A stretch of DNA of 60,000 nucleotides, taken from assembly GCF_001039355.2 (NCBI RefSeq), contig NW_019774958.1, positions 450,866-510,865 on the forward strand, written 5' to 3'. Positions 52,201 through 59,941 of the stretch are shown in pieces. Made by a program: the position numbers and the translations under genes. This DNA is from Lingula anatina (lineage: Eukaryota; Brachiopoda; Lingulata; Lingulida; Lingulidae). The notes beneath the pieces were generated by a model. That model was not told the DNA's origin and did no database searches. It saw nothing but the letters and a program-made list of their open reading frames with translations. Within the stretch, counting starts at the first letter, position 1. Every line of letters starts with the position of its first letter.

Positions 52201-55200
52201 AACCCACCCATGCTCACAAAAATGAGAGATAAAAATGAAACGTGGATTGAGAAAAATGGGCTACAGGGGCTGTGGGATCAGAGGCCATATTCTAACTTGT
52301 TTCCAATGTACAGATATAGCTCTATACTGCACTCATACCACATTGGTTTGCATAATTTTGACAACTCAGGGTTATCAAAATGGCCACCAAGGGCAAACTT
52401 GGAATGCATACAGAAATGCTCACAGTGCTTCATGACATCTTCAACAGATGAAGATATAAACAATGAAATACATACAGATAAATCAAAAATTTAACAAGTT
52501 GTAATTGACTTAAGAGTTCACATTATTAAGTATTTACAACATACCCCTGCCTCTCGAAGATAGCGGCCTCCATAGCTATTCACAGCTTCTACTTGTGGTC
52601 TTTTTTCACTTAAACCATTGTACAGAACCTAGAAGAAAATGTTACTACATCCTTATATATTTTCAATTTGGTGAATTATTCATATCTTTCAAAATTGTAT
52701 ACTGAACAATAATATAAACGCACGAAAGAATATGTAGATTTATTTTCATATATGGAACTAGAGTATATAGCCAAAAATAACAGCATATTTTTCTCGACAA
52801 ATAGACATCACTTTGAGAGCATTAGGGGAAGTTTAAATGCATAGTCCAAGAATTAGGGCATCAAATACACCATGGGGGTCAACATCCTGAGTTCACAGAC
52901 ACCATTAAATTTGTGCAGAGCAGTACACCAGCGGCGCATGGACATCAGTAAGTTGTCAATGGAGGCCTAAGGGATATTATCCCATTCCTCCTGGAGTGCT
53001 TCTTGCAGTTGGCGAACATTTTCGAGAGCTGGAACATGATGGCTGAAAACTCCAGAACATGATCCAGAACATTCCACGGGTGTTTGTTGGGCGACATGGT
53101 GCATGAGGGTGGTTCCTAATGCTACCAGTGTCTCTGAAGCGTGTTCCCATACGACTGACAGTGGAATGATGCACATTCAGGCATGCTTCAACTTCTGTTA
53201 CTGACAAGCAAGCATTGAGCATGCTGATGGCATGCTCCCTCATGGTTCCAGACATCTGTGGCATGTTGACAAGTGGCAGAAATACACATTTTGGTGTGTC
53301 CTTTTATTGCCTAGACGGTAGAGAGTATCCGAGTATTGGTCTTGCAGATTGACCTCTACTCCGTCATGCTCCATTAGTCTTACGGGTGTAAAAACTGAAC
53401 CTTTGAGTATACTCACGGGGAGCGGCCAAGTGAAACCAGACCACTATAATTGATCAAAACATATCCATCAGTTCACAAATAAACCATCAACCTGGGCATA
53501 TTTCATGATTATCCATTTCAAGTGACCATTTTAGTTTCGTGTGTTTATATTTTTGTTCAGTATAGATCAAATATTGAAAACTGTTATCCAATATAAACCA
53601 TTCAGACAAATACAGCCATAATTAAAATTTTGTAACAAATATCTTTAAGATAAATAAATTTTATTGAATGTCTGCTCAGTGTCTGTTACATACAGCAGTG
53701 GCATCCAACATGTCCCTAGCATGTTGCACATCTCCCGTCAGTGGAGGCTGGCCCTGGAGGCCCTCTTGCTGCTGGTCTAACCAGGCATTCTCCTTACTCA
53801 GGCCATTTTGGAACATACTCAACAATTCTATGGCAGTGTCAGTGTTGTGGATTCTACAAAAAAAAAAAACAATACAAGTGACTTAGCAATAGTTTAAGAT
53901 TCAACTTTTCCTCCATTTTACCTGTTACATTTTATATTAACTATCTCAAAATAAAGAAATTAAGACTGTGAGGTTGAAAACTGTTTCCTCAATCAATTTA
54001 ATGCATCACATACCAATGCACAGTAAGCATCAAAACCTGCTGTAAATGGACACATTTTCATGAAAGCATAATTTTTGAAAAATCTTTGCTACATATGAAA
54101 ATTATTCTACACTTTTTCCTTTGAATCTTCACAGAAACAATGAAAAGCATATGTCTCACCTTTGTGCTACTTGGTCGCAGACATTTTCCCATCTGGTGGT
54201 CAGTCTGTCCACATCTTTCTCCAGCCTGTCCACATCAGGGTACTGCATCATGCCAGGACGGCTGCGCTCAGTGATACGCCGTGTGGCAGCTGCATTCTCC
54301 ACCAGCTGGTTTACAAGAATGTTCTTACTGGCCATTGCCTGCTTCAAGTCCTAGAATTACCACAGATGCTGTTCTTTAATTCATCTCTTTTTAAAGTTTC
54401 TTATGTCGAACAATATTATGTTAAATACATAGCCCATAAAAATACCACATTTAAGAATAGTGCTTGAACCTGATATTCAATATATTTTTTGTGGAAAAAT
54501 ATCACTTTAACACAATGCCTAAATATCAAGTCTGTGTCATATAAGAGGGTTTCAATCAAATTAATTATGACTTTTAAAGGACTGCAGTAGATGATCTTAC
54601 CATTAGATCCTGTTTGTTGTGTCTCAGTATTCCTACGTCAGATGTCATGCTGTCCTGAGAAGCCAAATGAGTCTCATACCCAGTCAGCAGACCAGTCACT
54701 TCATCCATACTACACAGAGTCAGCTCCACACATTTCAGTCTGGAAAAAGTTGTAATCCAGGGGTAACGTGATTTCTATCTCAAAATCAAAAAAAGTTTTG
54801 TTTTTTTTTCTTTAAGTTTACCAGTTTTGTGATCTAAGCTATCTGACAGTTGATATTTCTTTAAATTATCAATCCACATCAAATGTGTACCTTGGTTCTA
54901 TCCTTCAATTCAAATTTGATAAAACTTTACCTTTCAACATAAACATGTGCCATGGACCACAGGTTACTCCATTTCTCTAGTACTACACCAATAGTGGTCT
55001 GGATGTGTGGGTTAGCAGCCTGAGGAGAGCGCACAGAGCCACGGATCATCTCCACCTGGTCTTCATAACCTTGGAGGTCATTCTCAAAGGCCTGCAACAG
55101 TAAGTGTCATCTCCACAGCACCACAATATTAGGATAACAAATATAAGAACTTGATATTAAATAATATTTTTACTTTCAAATATTAAATTTATCTTGACTC

Positions 55201-58078
55201 GAGTTATTTATTCACAAATGTTCAATATGGGTTTTATTTGCAAGGTGAAATGATTGCCCTGCGTAAAAAACTTCTAAGTAAAACTCTACAAATAAATACC
55301 TTGTGCTCCACCACAGTCTGCTCCAGTTTTTCTCTCTCCCTGGGTATTGTGTCATTGAGCCTCCCTGAGAGCACCTGTTCCTTGTGGTCCAAGTCCCTGT
55401 GAAGCTGGTCAACTTGCTCCAGTAGTGACCTGCTGGGAGACTTCAGACTGGCAGCCTCTGGATAAATAGAATCAAAAGCTTAGAATTATAACAAGTTAAA
55501 CTATATACTTTTTCTCCTTACCAAAATTAAAACAGGTTTTGAAATATACCCTATGAAATGTCTCCATCAAAATTCTGCTGATGTTTATATTTCAAAGAGT
55601 TTATCAACAAACTGCATTAACATGGTAATCATGTGAACAGAAATCCATTTCATCTTTCAGAAAATTGTAATTTTACCTTGCTGTAGCTGGTTTGTCAGCT
55701 GGACAAAGATCTGGTTACATTGTTTCATCTCATCTCTGAGTTGTCTCAGCTCAGGCTCTGGGGTGCCATCTCTGTCTGACAGTACCATCTCTGCATCATC
55801 ATTGAGAGCTTTCAGGATGGTCTCTCTCTGTGCTGGGCCAAGTCTCTGGAACTATACACACGGACTTTGATGAAATGTTTAGGCCAAATATGGCGACAAT
55901 AAAATGCAGCTGATTTCAGTGTTTGTTTTCCATGACAAATGGAATAATTTTTGTTTTTACTGTGCACCTGAAAATAACACTTATTTTATCAATTTATAAT
56001 CTTATTATTTACAATACAGACTTAATTCTTTGTTACCTGTTCTAGGTCCCAAGTCTTGACTACTCTAATGGTGGCAAATACCATCTTCCTCCTCAGCTTC
56101 CTCTGTTTGGCATTCCATAAGGTTTGTAGATGTTCAAACTGGCTTCTCAGCCTGGAATTAATATTAAAAGGGAAATATAGACATTCAGATTGCAACTGGT
56201 GTCTTCAAATCTCCCTCGTGGTGACACAAATGAAGATACACCACCTTTAGATTCTTTATGAATAGTTGTGCTTTAAACAAGTCCACATCTTTTTTGGAGT
56301 AACCGGAGTAAAAAAAATTAAGAAAATATATCTTACCTCTCAGCAGTTGCCATGGCCTCTTTATTAGGTGGTGGTATGAGAAAACACACAGCAGGAACAC
56401 TGCCTTCACGGCCATAGGAGTTGGCAACCTACAAGAAATACCAAAGCATCTACTGCAGTCCTCTTTATACTCACTCAAAAGGACAATATATTAACTTTAA
56501 AACAACATATTCAAACTTCAGCACTTATTTTAGTTTCTACATGCTTTTACATTTAAAAAATCTGGAAAAATGAATGGTAAGGACTGCACTTACTCTCCAC
56601 TTGGTTATCTGTCCATTATCAAACAGCATGCATTCTTCATCTTTAGAGATACTCATCTGAAAATAATTTTTTAACTGTGTATAACTTTATATAAGAATCT
56701 GACAAATATAAAAGAAATTCATTTACTGAATATTGCATGACTTTGTAGCTCTTTTGCTTTTATTAACTCCAAATGTTCTGCTTACATTGAGTTGCTTGTA
56801 GGTGCAAATGGCCTTGACAGGGATGGGTGAGATGAGCCTCTCACGCCTCATTTTCAAGGGCAGAATGTCTCTGCTTCTGGCCACAAGAGCCTCAATTCTC
56901 TGTTGATATTCATCAAGCAGATCCTTCATATCCTACAACCAAAGAAACATGCCAAACAATGTTATAAATTCCCAAAACCTAGATTCTGTCATTGTTGAAA
57001 TGCTACACCCATCCTCAAATCACCCACAAATGAGCCCCGAAATTTCACTCCTGCCCATCTACATGATGTCAATAAAAACCTCATTATCATAATTGCCATT
57101 GAATCGCCAGTCTTAATTGCGTCTATAGCTAATGCAGACATAGTGCTATCCTTTTATAAGTGAAGTGACACACACTACTACAGACCAAGTGATTAACTAA
57201 GAACCACATAACAGTGCATGATGCCAACCCTGGTGAGAACATACTAAGATTTCAGATTTTTGTTAGTTCTACATACTACAACACACTTTTTTTTTGACTA
57301 ACCTTTGTTTCTCTGATGAGTTTCTCCCCATCCTCCACACTGACCTCTGCTCTGTCATAGTGGGAGTTGAGAAGGTCGGTCTGACGATTCATCCACTCTT
57401 CGCAGTGCTGGGCATCCTCGAAAAACTGGAAAAAAAAGCAAATCATATCATGAGGTGATAAAATTAAACCAGGAAAAGTTGGAATGTGCATGTTTTTGCT
57501 GTTTTTATTTGAAAACATTTTCCACTACATGAGGTATTTTTAGTAAAACTTGAAATGTGTGACAGTAAATCTTAACTAAAAATCAATCCTGTCCACCAGA
57601 CTCTTGAGTGACACATCTGACTGAGAAACACTGAAAGCATTCCCTCACCTGGTAGTAGGCAGTGGCATGTTTGAGATGGGTCTCCAGACATAGGGTCAGC
57701 TGTAGCAACCAGGACCACTGGGTCTGCATTGCACTCATGTGGGCCTAAAACAGGAGAGAGAACACAATGCCTTATTAATACTTGACATCACAAAGTTATA
57801 TGAATCTATAGAAATCACAGGTAAAATCTCTTGAAGTTCTTCACAACTATTTGAGCCAGTTTATGTAAAACAGAAAACTGTCAGATGGGCAGACATATAA
57901 ATGACCAAATTGCATAATGTCATTTACACAAATCTTTTTAAATAGTACAAATCTCTTACTTCAATAGTTTTGGAGGCAGGGTGTCTCTCCATCACCAGGG
58001 CTTCTCCCTTATCCTGTACAGCATTGAATTGAAGCTCACGAATTTCTAGGTCTGTCATCAGGCTCTGTAATAATACAA

Positions 58079-58115
<37 letters not shown>

Positions 58116-59941
58116 GCAACAACAACAATGATAACAACAACAACAACAACAACCAACAATGAGAACTGTCAGTGCTCAGACTGGTGGAACAACTAACAAC
58201 AACATAACTTTGGTTTTAATACCCAATATCAAAACATTTTCTTCCAAATAAACCATTAATGGAATAATTTCACTTATGTTTAACTGCAGTAAACCAACAG
58301 CCTTACAATTTGTGAAAGTTTTTCTGATTTTCTAAACTCCTTTTCAAACATGACCTCCAACTATAACATTTAAGAAATGATACCAGAATGTTGATAGAAT
58401 GACAAGCATGGAAACTGCATACAAAACTTCATGTTCTACAAGCACAGTCCACAGTGTCTCTTGATGAATTGGTCTACTTTACAAACTGACCACATTATCA
58501 CTCATATCACAAGCTTACATGCAAATCACTGTCTATCACACAAGTCATGTCTACAGGTCACTACAGGTGTCTTCGGGTGACTACAGGTCACACAAATATA
58601 GGGGTGGACACACATATAAAACTTGTCATAAAAACTGGTCTTGCTTGGCGGCATTCTGTTAATGCAAAGAGTCATGTCCAAAGGCATGCCACCATTTGTA
58701 AGAACACTAATATATGCTTCATCACAATGATATACATTTTTTTCAGGGCTTTTTGCAGCATGCTCAAATTACATCAAAAAGTGGTTTACACAAGCTTGGC
58801 TTCATGCTTTACAACATTCGTATCTTGTAAAGATGGAAAACATCAAAGAAACTAAAAACGGTTTACTCAAACATACTGTGGCAAAATGGGTTGTTTTTTG
58901 TATTTCTTTTCACACAACATGAAAATATACAACTGAAAATGGCACAATAAGTGACAACAACATTGTGGCAAATAACATGGTAACATTGCAACATGCATCA
59001 ACAAATGACAAGGCAATGCAAACCTTAGCTTCCGGATATATTTTCTGCAAAATAATTAGCAAAAAAGAAAAAAAAACAATTAAAAATTTTCATTGCAAGA
59101 TTGAATCTAATTTAACTGAAATCTGCCCTTTAAACATTTTCCTATAAAATTCGGTTGAATGGCCAATTCACAAGAGGATTGATTTTGTATCTGTTTATCA
59201 GATCATTTACAACTGACAAATTTAAAAGGAGGTGTTATTTTTGTCATTTTTCAAGTGAAGTATTTATTCTATCTACTATTCAAAATCAAGAAACAATAAA
59301 TTTAGCAATAAATATTCATAAAAGAAAAATGCAACACTGGCATTTTACACATTCAGCAGAATCTACCATAATGGCTTTCACATTAATCAGCCAGAAATCA
59401 ATATAAAATATGCTTCACACTGAAGATTAAACTGATTTACACAAAAGCACAATTACAGCTACTGTTCCAAAGGATGCTATATTTCATGACAACTGGGTGT
59501 TTGCTGCTCTCACATCTGGTTTAGCAACTTACAGCGACATCAGTCATTGTGGCTGCTGACAGATGCCAAGCTTACCCAGCAAACTAGTTTTGATCACTGT
59601 CAACTAGGGTCACAACTTCCAGATGTACGCTTTTATTTTTCAGAATCATGCCCGCATCCAGGTGGATTTTATTTTGTACCCTTATACAAATTAAATGAAT
59701 CTATACTCTAACAACAAATTGTTTGAATTCTCTGAATCAGTCTGATACAAATTTCCACAGGATCCAGTAATCTGCCTACCTGGTAGTACTTTTCAATCTC
59801 CTCTGCCTGGAGAGTCTGGGAACTCCAATCCCTGGCAACCTCTGTGTCTTCTTTATCATTCAGCCATTTTAGCTCCACTGAGGCAGCTTGGATAAAGTCC
59901 AGCAGTGACTCCAGTGCTTTGGTTCTCCGTGTGTATGTATT
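3947..59941 (-). CDS. Spectraplakin (MACF1/dystonin/shot family), 73 exons in window, 5' end beyond the right edge
   Basis: The gene encodes a giant cytolinker that ties microtubules (GAS2 domain, C-terminal EB1-binding motifs) to actin and other structures. Order in the protein: plakin domain with SH3, plectin repeats, spectrin-repeat rod, EF-hand pair, GAS2, Ser/Arg tail with SxIP motifs. I built the model from acceptor/donor pairs and reading phase. All 73 exons join in one frame (about 9,473 residues) after allowing for one extra base at 28402-28406. Skipping both giant plectin-repeat exons also keeps frame and leaves about 4,420 residues. The two N-terminal CH domains that bind actin are not in the window, so the gene continues past 60000. 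Family orthology is certain from co-linear domains. No vertebrate symbol is assigned because MACF1 and DST are vertebrate duplicates of one invertebrate gene. Confidence 0.95.
4272..4359. repeat. Perfect 44-bp tandem duplication in the last intron
   Basis: TGTTGTATGTAATGATTAAA and the following 24 bases (4272-4315) are repeated without change at 4316-4359, 13 bp inside the acceptor side of the terminal exon's intron. Recent slippage or an assembly artefact. Confidence 0.95.
4500..4623 (-). CDS. Spectraplakin tail exon, Arg/Pro/Ser-rich
   Basis: A 124-nt exon (acceptor ATTTTCCAG, donor GTGAGT, ending phase 1) encoding [15 protein letters not shown] and [17 protein letters not shown]. It is basic and disordered, as expected for the tail of the family, with possible SP phosphorylation sites. 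No fold is recognisable. Confidence 0.85.
4799..4968 (-). CDS. Conserved post-GAS2 tail exon
   Basis: Acceptor CACTTCAG and donor GTAAATAC. The exon encodes [20 protein letters not shown] and then a Ser/Gly-rich stretch. The first block matches KGRTN-ELREKFIL--GASQGM, which follows GAS2 in vertebrate spectraplakins. The Ser-rich part is a disordered, Ser/Thr-phosphorylatable microtubule-associated tail. Phase joins both neighbours. Confidence 0.92.
5229..5598. repeat. Duplicated 184-bp block on either side of a single N
   Basis: Bases 5229-5413 and 5415-5598 are the same sequence, apart from one A in a homopolymer, joined at an N at 5414. The block is intronic. This is the typical mark of two overlapping contigs or haplotypes placed end to end, not of a real tandem repeat. 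Confidence 0.9.
5951..6019 (-). CDS. Candidate cassette exon between GAS2 domain and tail (69 nt)
   Basis: Acceptor TTCCCAAG and donor GTATGTCT bound 69 nt encoding about 23 basic residues ([20 protein letters not shown]). The exon is phase 1 at both ends. Inclusion gives DPCR-V...RKR-SKGRTN and skipping gives DPCR-AKGRTN; the latter matches the vertebrate form. Another donor two bases away (GTGTAT) would break frame. Its Arg/Lys richness would add charge next to the microtubule-binding domain. Use is unproven. Confidence 0.6.
6302..6808 (-). CDS. GAS2 (GAR) microtubule-binding domain (2 exons)
   Basis: Exons 6689-6808 (120 nt, phase 0) and 6302-6419 (118 nt, ending phase 1). The first encodes [20 protein letters not shown] and then [18 protein letters not shown], including zinc-ligand-type cysteines. 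The second begins [20 protein letters not shown] and ends [19 protein letters not shown], almost identical to vertebrate MACF1 and dystonin. The exon junction falls after KYR, where vertebrates can add a short FFLGNQ insert; I could not find that microexon in the 269-bp intron. Function in the family: direct binding and stabilisation of microtubules. Confidence 0.96.
7863..8296 (-). CDS. EF-hand pair (2 exons)
   Basis: Exons 8134-8296 and 7863-7975 join in phase 1. The first contains the linker helix ([26 protein letters not shown]) and EF-hand 1 with loop [12 protein letters not shown]. Loop positions 1, 3, 5 are Asp, position 6 is Gly and position 12 is Glu. The second has EF-hand 2 with loop [12 protein letters not shown], again with all calcium ligands present. 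Both loops therefore look able to bind calcium. Family knowledge: this pair packs on the GAS2 domain and modulates microtubule and EB1 interaction in spectraplakins. Confidence 0.96.
8544..9698 (-). CDS. Last spectrin repeat with a Ser/Pro-rich loop (2 exons)
   Basis: Exons 9550-9698 and 8544-8709, joined through a split Met codon (AT|G). The first has [16 protein letters not shown] and [16 protein letters not shown]. The second has [20 protein letters not shown] followed by [19 protein letters not shown]. This corresponds to the segment of vertebrate MACF1 and dystonin that reads VTKTYKRK, then a variable Ser/Pro loop, then KNPR and ARWQQVWLLALERQRKL. In this position the loop interrupts the final spectrin repeat and is alternatively spliced in vertebrates. 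Confidence 0.9.
9883..18732 (-). CDS. C-terminal part of the spectraplakin spectrin-repeat rod (20 exons)
   Basis: Exons 18613-18732, 18108-18434, 17700-17906, 17357-17476, 17104-17212, 16621-16847, 16148-16372, 15667-15768, 15190-15360, 14852-15007, 14315-14512, 13599-14054, 13203-13409, 12917-13036, 12563-12729, 11691-11850, 11009-11203, 10583-10711, 10192-10335 and 9883-10071. These total 3,729 nt (1,243 residues), all in one frame. They show a regular alternation of exons with LLDWL-type helix A ([28 protein letters not shown]) and (R/K)W-type helix B/C ([25 protein letters not shown]). This is the high-conservation end of the rod next to the EF-hands. Confidence 0.92.
11381..11602. mobile_element. 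MITE with about 30-bp inverted ends in a rod intron
   Basis: The left end begins CTAGGGCGTATTTCCATAG and the right end, read on the other strand, begins CTAGGACCCCATTCCCAGAG; both continue into AGATCGATC. A second pair of GATCGATCTA-like arms lies just inside. Length is 222 bp and there is no open reading frame, as expected for a non-autonomous DNA transposon. The superfamily is not clear. It is more GC-rich than its surroundings. Confidence 0.8.
18081..18100 (-). promoter_or_regulatory. U-run directly downstream of a 5' splice site
   Basis: About 19-20 A on the plus strand, so an uninterrupted U run on the transcript, begins within ten bases of the donor GTAAGTGC of exon 18108-18434. TIA-type proteins bind U-rich RNA just after donors and promote their use. 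That is family knowledge; its role here is inference. Confidence 0.3.
18963..26467 (-). CDS. Middle part of the spectraplakin spectrin-repeat rod (18 exons)
   Basis: Exons 26238-26467, 25879-26008, 25235-25434, 24649-24981, 24273-24435, 23875-24041, 23279-23608, 22914-23064, 22352-22737, 21986-22099, 21669-21782, 21215-21427, 20920-21081, 20508-20678, 19960-20280, 19718-19802, 19344-19567 and 18963-19172. Each has a GT donor and AG acceptor and the phases run through without a break. Together they give about 1,235 residues of three-helix repeats, with the usual Trp anchors ([42 protein letters not shown]). Family knowledge: the rod is an elastic spacer of some 20-odd repeats. By length the complete rod here (about 3,300 residues) would fit near 30 repeats, which is at the long end. 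Confidence 0.9.
25688..25853. mobile_element. Short MITE-like element in a rod intron
   Basis: The ends are inverted copies of CAGGGGYRGATYYAG: CAGGGGCAGATTTAGG at the left and the reverse complement CAGGGGTGGATCCAGAG at the right. Inside are direct copies of the motif AGAAGACGGTCA. Length is 166 bp, too small to code. No clear target-site duplication was seen. Confidence 0.6.
26661..26822 (-). CDS. Ser/Pro/Arg-rich rod linker exon (possible cassette)
   Basis: A 162-nt exon, phase 1 at both ends, encodes a flexible segment ([20 protein letters not shown], then [13 protein letters not shown]) instead of spectrin helix. It carries several SP/TP and R-x-x-S motifs typical of proline-directed and basophilic kinase sites. 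Because the length is divisible by three and the phases match, skipping it would keep frame and join the neighbouring spectrin exons. It is probably a regulated hinge within the rod. Confidence 0.85.
27110..30870 (-). CDS. Start of the spectraplakin spectrin-repeat rod (6 exons)
   Basis: Exons 30724-30870, 30265-30420, 29793-29969, 29108-29191, 27448-28753 and 27110-27227. Helices show spectrin-repeat signatures ([34 protein letters not shown]). The 27448-28753 exon is large (1,306 nt, about four repeats). It reads in one frame to TGA at 28391-28393 and continues in the next frame, the two halves fitting if one A of a run of five (28402-28406) is surplus; flanking junctions are phase 0. The spectrin fold then continues as [12 protein letters not shown]. 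The 118-nt exon 27110-27227 ends in phase 1 before the Ser-rich linker exon. A long T run (about 29060-29080) lies in the intron below exon 29793. Confidence 0.88.
28754..29792 (-). other. Two early rod introns around the short exon 29108-29191
   Basis: Introns 28754-29107 and 29192-29792 carry no further coding exon that I can support. The first has a T run of about 20 near 29060-29080. Confidence 0.5.
30871..33474 (-). other. 2.6-kb intron between plectin-repeat exon B and the spectrin rod
   Basis: No exon with good splice sites and spectrin- or plectin-like content is visible; short open frames here (for example 32228-32410) have no family resemblance. This is the junction between plectin-repeat-containing and rod-containing isoforms, so splicing control elements are likely, but I cannot point to one. 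Confidence 0.5.
33475..37722 (-). CDS. Giant plectin-repeat exon B of the spectraplakin (4,248 nt, 1,416 residues)
   Basis: The exon lies between acceptor TTTACAG and donor GTAGGTTG, phase 0 at both ends, and is separated from exon A by an intron of only 256 bp (37723-37978). After a linker of about 85 residues it carries roughly 25-30 plectin repeats (units such as [15 protein letters not shown] and [10 protein letters not shown]). A Lys-rich patch ([12 protein letters not shown]) near 35470-35500 and a Ser/Arg/Pro linker near 34550 interrupt the array. The C-terminal 100 residues are a Ser/Gln-rich linker with a basophilic kinase-like site (RRKVS) at the end. The reading frame stays open for 126 nt upstream of the acceptor, but the acceptor and its phase fit best. 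The exon is followed by the spectrin rod after a 2.6-kb intron. Confidence 0.93.
37979..48883 (-). CDS. Giant plectin-repeat exon A of the spectraplakin (10,905 nt, 3,635 residues)
   Basis: One open exon between acceptor TGTTTCAG and donor GTACGT, phase 0 at both ends, so it can be skipped or included without frame change. Residues about 40-230 hold five copies of an unfamiliar VDEHP-HSRGN repeat. Most of the rest is plectin repeats of about 38 residues, with the signature DP-TG-x-x-(M/L)(S/T)-x-x-EA-x-x-GL(I/V). By length I estimate roughly 50-70 copies. A charged E/R/K helix (about residues 2111-2290) interrupts them. Near the C-terminus are a Ser/Gln-rich segment with three MQR repeats and two final repeats with NPGYYID. 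Family knowledge: plectin repeats bind intermediate filaments in vertebrate plakins, while in insect shot the equivalent exon serves epithelial junctions. The role here is not known. Confidence 0.95.
38558..38686 (-). repeat. Three short Gln/Ser repeats (MQR-x-x-SQ-x-Q) near the end of exon A
   Basis: The segment reads [10 protein letters not shown], then [10 protein letters not shown], then [10 protein letters not shown], separated by Gly-rich spacers and preceded by a Ser/Asn-rich stretch. It is predicted to be disordered and carries several possible Arg-x-x-Ser phosphorylation sites. It is a linker between the main plectin-repeat array and the last two repeats of the exon. Confidence 0.8.
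42012..42551 (-). other. Long E/R/K-rich helix (single-alpha-helix or coiled-coil segment) inside the plectin-repeat array
   Basis: About 180 residues consist almost only of Glu, Arg, Lys, Gln, with scattered Leu, Ile and Met, in EEE(L/Q)R(I/M)(K/R)R patterns. Regular opposite charges spaced i to i+4 favour an isolated stable helix (ER/K motif). A weak heptad could also support a coiled coil. It begins after [15 protein letters not shown] and ends before [11 protein letters not shown], after which plectin repeats resume. No such insert is usual in plectin-repeat regions that I know of. Confidence 0.85.
42142..42254 (-). repeat. Coding 24-bp tandem repeat (8-residue unit REEELRIK)
   Basis: Nearly five consecutive 24-nt units encoding REEELR(I/M/N)K form the core of the charged helix. 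Unit drift is mainly at synonymous sites and at the Ile/Met/Asn position. It probably grew by slippage and may be length-variable between individuals. Confidence 0.85.
48194..48766 (-). repeat. Five tandem copies of an unrecognised 44-residue repeat ([11 protein letters not shown] type)
   Basis: Each unit starts [11 protein letters not shown], continues [12 protein letters not shown] and ends in a more variable tail of about 18 residues (PQKFG in two copies). The last four units start exactly 44 residues (132 nt) apart. The first unit is shorter and more diverged ([22 protein letters not shown]). The four late copies are nearly identical in DNA over the core, pointing to recent duplication or conversion. 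They are rich in Gly, His, Asn and Pro and show no plectin-repeat signature. I do not recognise the family. Confidence 0.9.
49367..56151 (-). CDS. Spectraplakin plakin-domain spectrin repeats downstream of the SH3 (9 exons)
   Basis: Exons 56037-56151, 55677-55851, 55300-55457, 54931-55091, 54601-54739, 54160-54350, 53694-53853, 52545-52628 and 49367-49579. Phases interlock at every junction (for example AG|G and AG|A split arginine codons). The encoded helices show spectrin-repeat features such as [24 protein letters not shown] and [15 protein letters not shown]. The last two exons ([11 protein letters not shown] and [16 protein letters not shown]) match the end of the plakin domain. The final donor GTAAGC at 49366 leads directly into the first giant plectin-repeat exon, as in vertebrate MACF1 and dystonin genes. 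Confidence 0.9.
49580..52544 (-). other. 2.9-kb intron before the last plakin-domain exon
   Basis: I see no coding exon with plausible splice sites. A short AAT-repeat tract lies near 51350-51363. The length is unusual for this gene, where most introns are a few hundred bases, so unrecognised regulatory or repeat sequence may be present. Confidence 0.5.
52698..53564. mobile_element. Tc1/mariner-like deletion derivative (non-autonomous) in a spectraplakin intron
   Basis: Terminal inverted repeats of 30 bp lie at 52698-52727 and 53535-53564 and match at 28 of 30 positions; both begin TATACTGAACAA, with the TA dinucleotide usual for this superfamily. On the minus strand two pieces of Tc1-type transposase remain. 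One is an N-terminal helix-turn-helix ([17 protein letters not shown]) at about 53110-53264. The other is a C-terminal piece in another frame ([13 protein letters not shown]) ending near 52960. The catalytic DDE core between them is missing, so the copy cannot move by itself. It sits in the intron between exons 53694-53853 and 52545-52628. Confidence 0.88.
56337..56932 (-). CDS. Spectraplakin SH3 domain of the plakin domain (3 exons)
   Basis: Exons 56786-56932 (phase 0), 56594-56656 (63 nt, phase 0) and 56337-56428 (92 nt, leaving phase 2). The first ends a spectrin helix with DILPLKMRR and begins the SH3 with [12 protein letters not shown]. The second gives DDECMLFDN-like core residues ([18 protein letters not shown]). 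The third finishes with [15 protein letters not shown], closely matching the VPSVCF-VPPPNKEA end of plakin-family SH3 domains. Family knowledge: this SH3 is inserted in plakin spectrin repeat 5 and packs against repeat 4, with an atypical peptide-binding face. It is a reliable marker that this is a plakin rather than an ordinary spectrin. Confidence 0.93.
57303..59941 (-). CDS. Spectraplakin plakin-domain spectrin repeats upstream of the SH3 (4 exons)
   Basis: Exons 59780-59941, 57960-58064, 57649-57744 and 57303-57425, all phase 0 and in frame. The first encodes a spectrin-repeat helix with [10 protein letters not shown] and ARDWSS, the counterpart of the conserved WLN-KEEEEV-DWS block of plakin domains. 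The next two carry [17 protein letters not shown] and a short helix with HPA. The fourth has [12 protein letters not shown]. These are characteristic of the fourth and fifth plakin spectrin repeats, which lead into the SH3. The preceding exon, and the CH domains before it, lie beyond the window. An optional 21-bp exon may sit between the first two exons (59024-59044). Confidence 0.92.
58081..58153. repeat. Compound microsatellite (TAA)n then (CAA)n-rich
   Basis: About ten TAA units followed by interrupted AAC/CAA units, intronic, just upstream (on the minus strand, downstream of the donor) of exon 57960-58064. Confidence 0.9.
59024..59044 (-). CDS. Candidate 21-bp microexon in the plakin domain (7 residues, KIYPEAK)
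   Basis: On the minus strand a good acceptor (TTATTTTGCAG) precedes 21 nt that end in AAG before GTTTGC. The stretch is phase 0 at both ends and has no stop, so it can be added between exons 59780-59941 and 57960-58064 without breaking frame. Seven residues is one helical heptad. The donor is weak at +3 to +6, and chance occurrence in a 1.7-kb intron is possible. Confidence 0.3.

Larger units (their letters stand above)
58065..59779 (-). other. 1.7-kb intron in the plakin-domain region
   Basis: Apart from the candidate microexon at 59024-59044 I see no coding sequence. The intron contains a microsatellite near 58081-58153 and short direct repeats (CTACAGGT) near 58551-58590. Confidence 0.6.
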
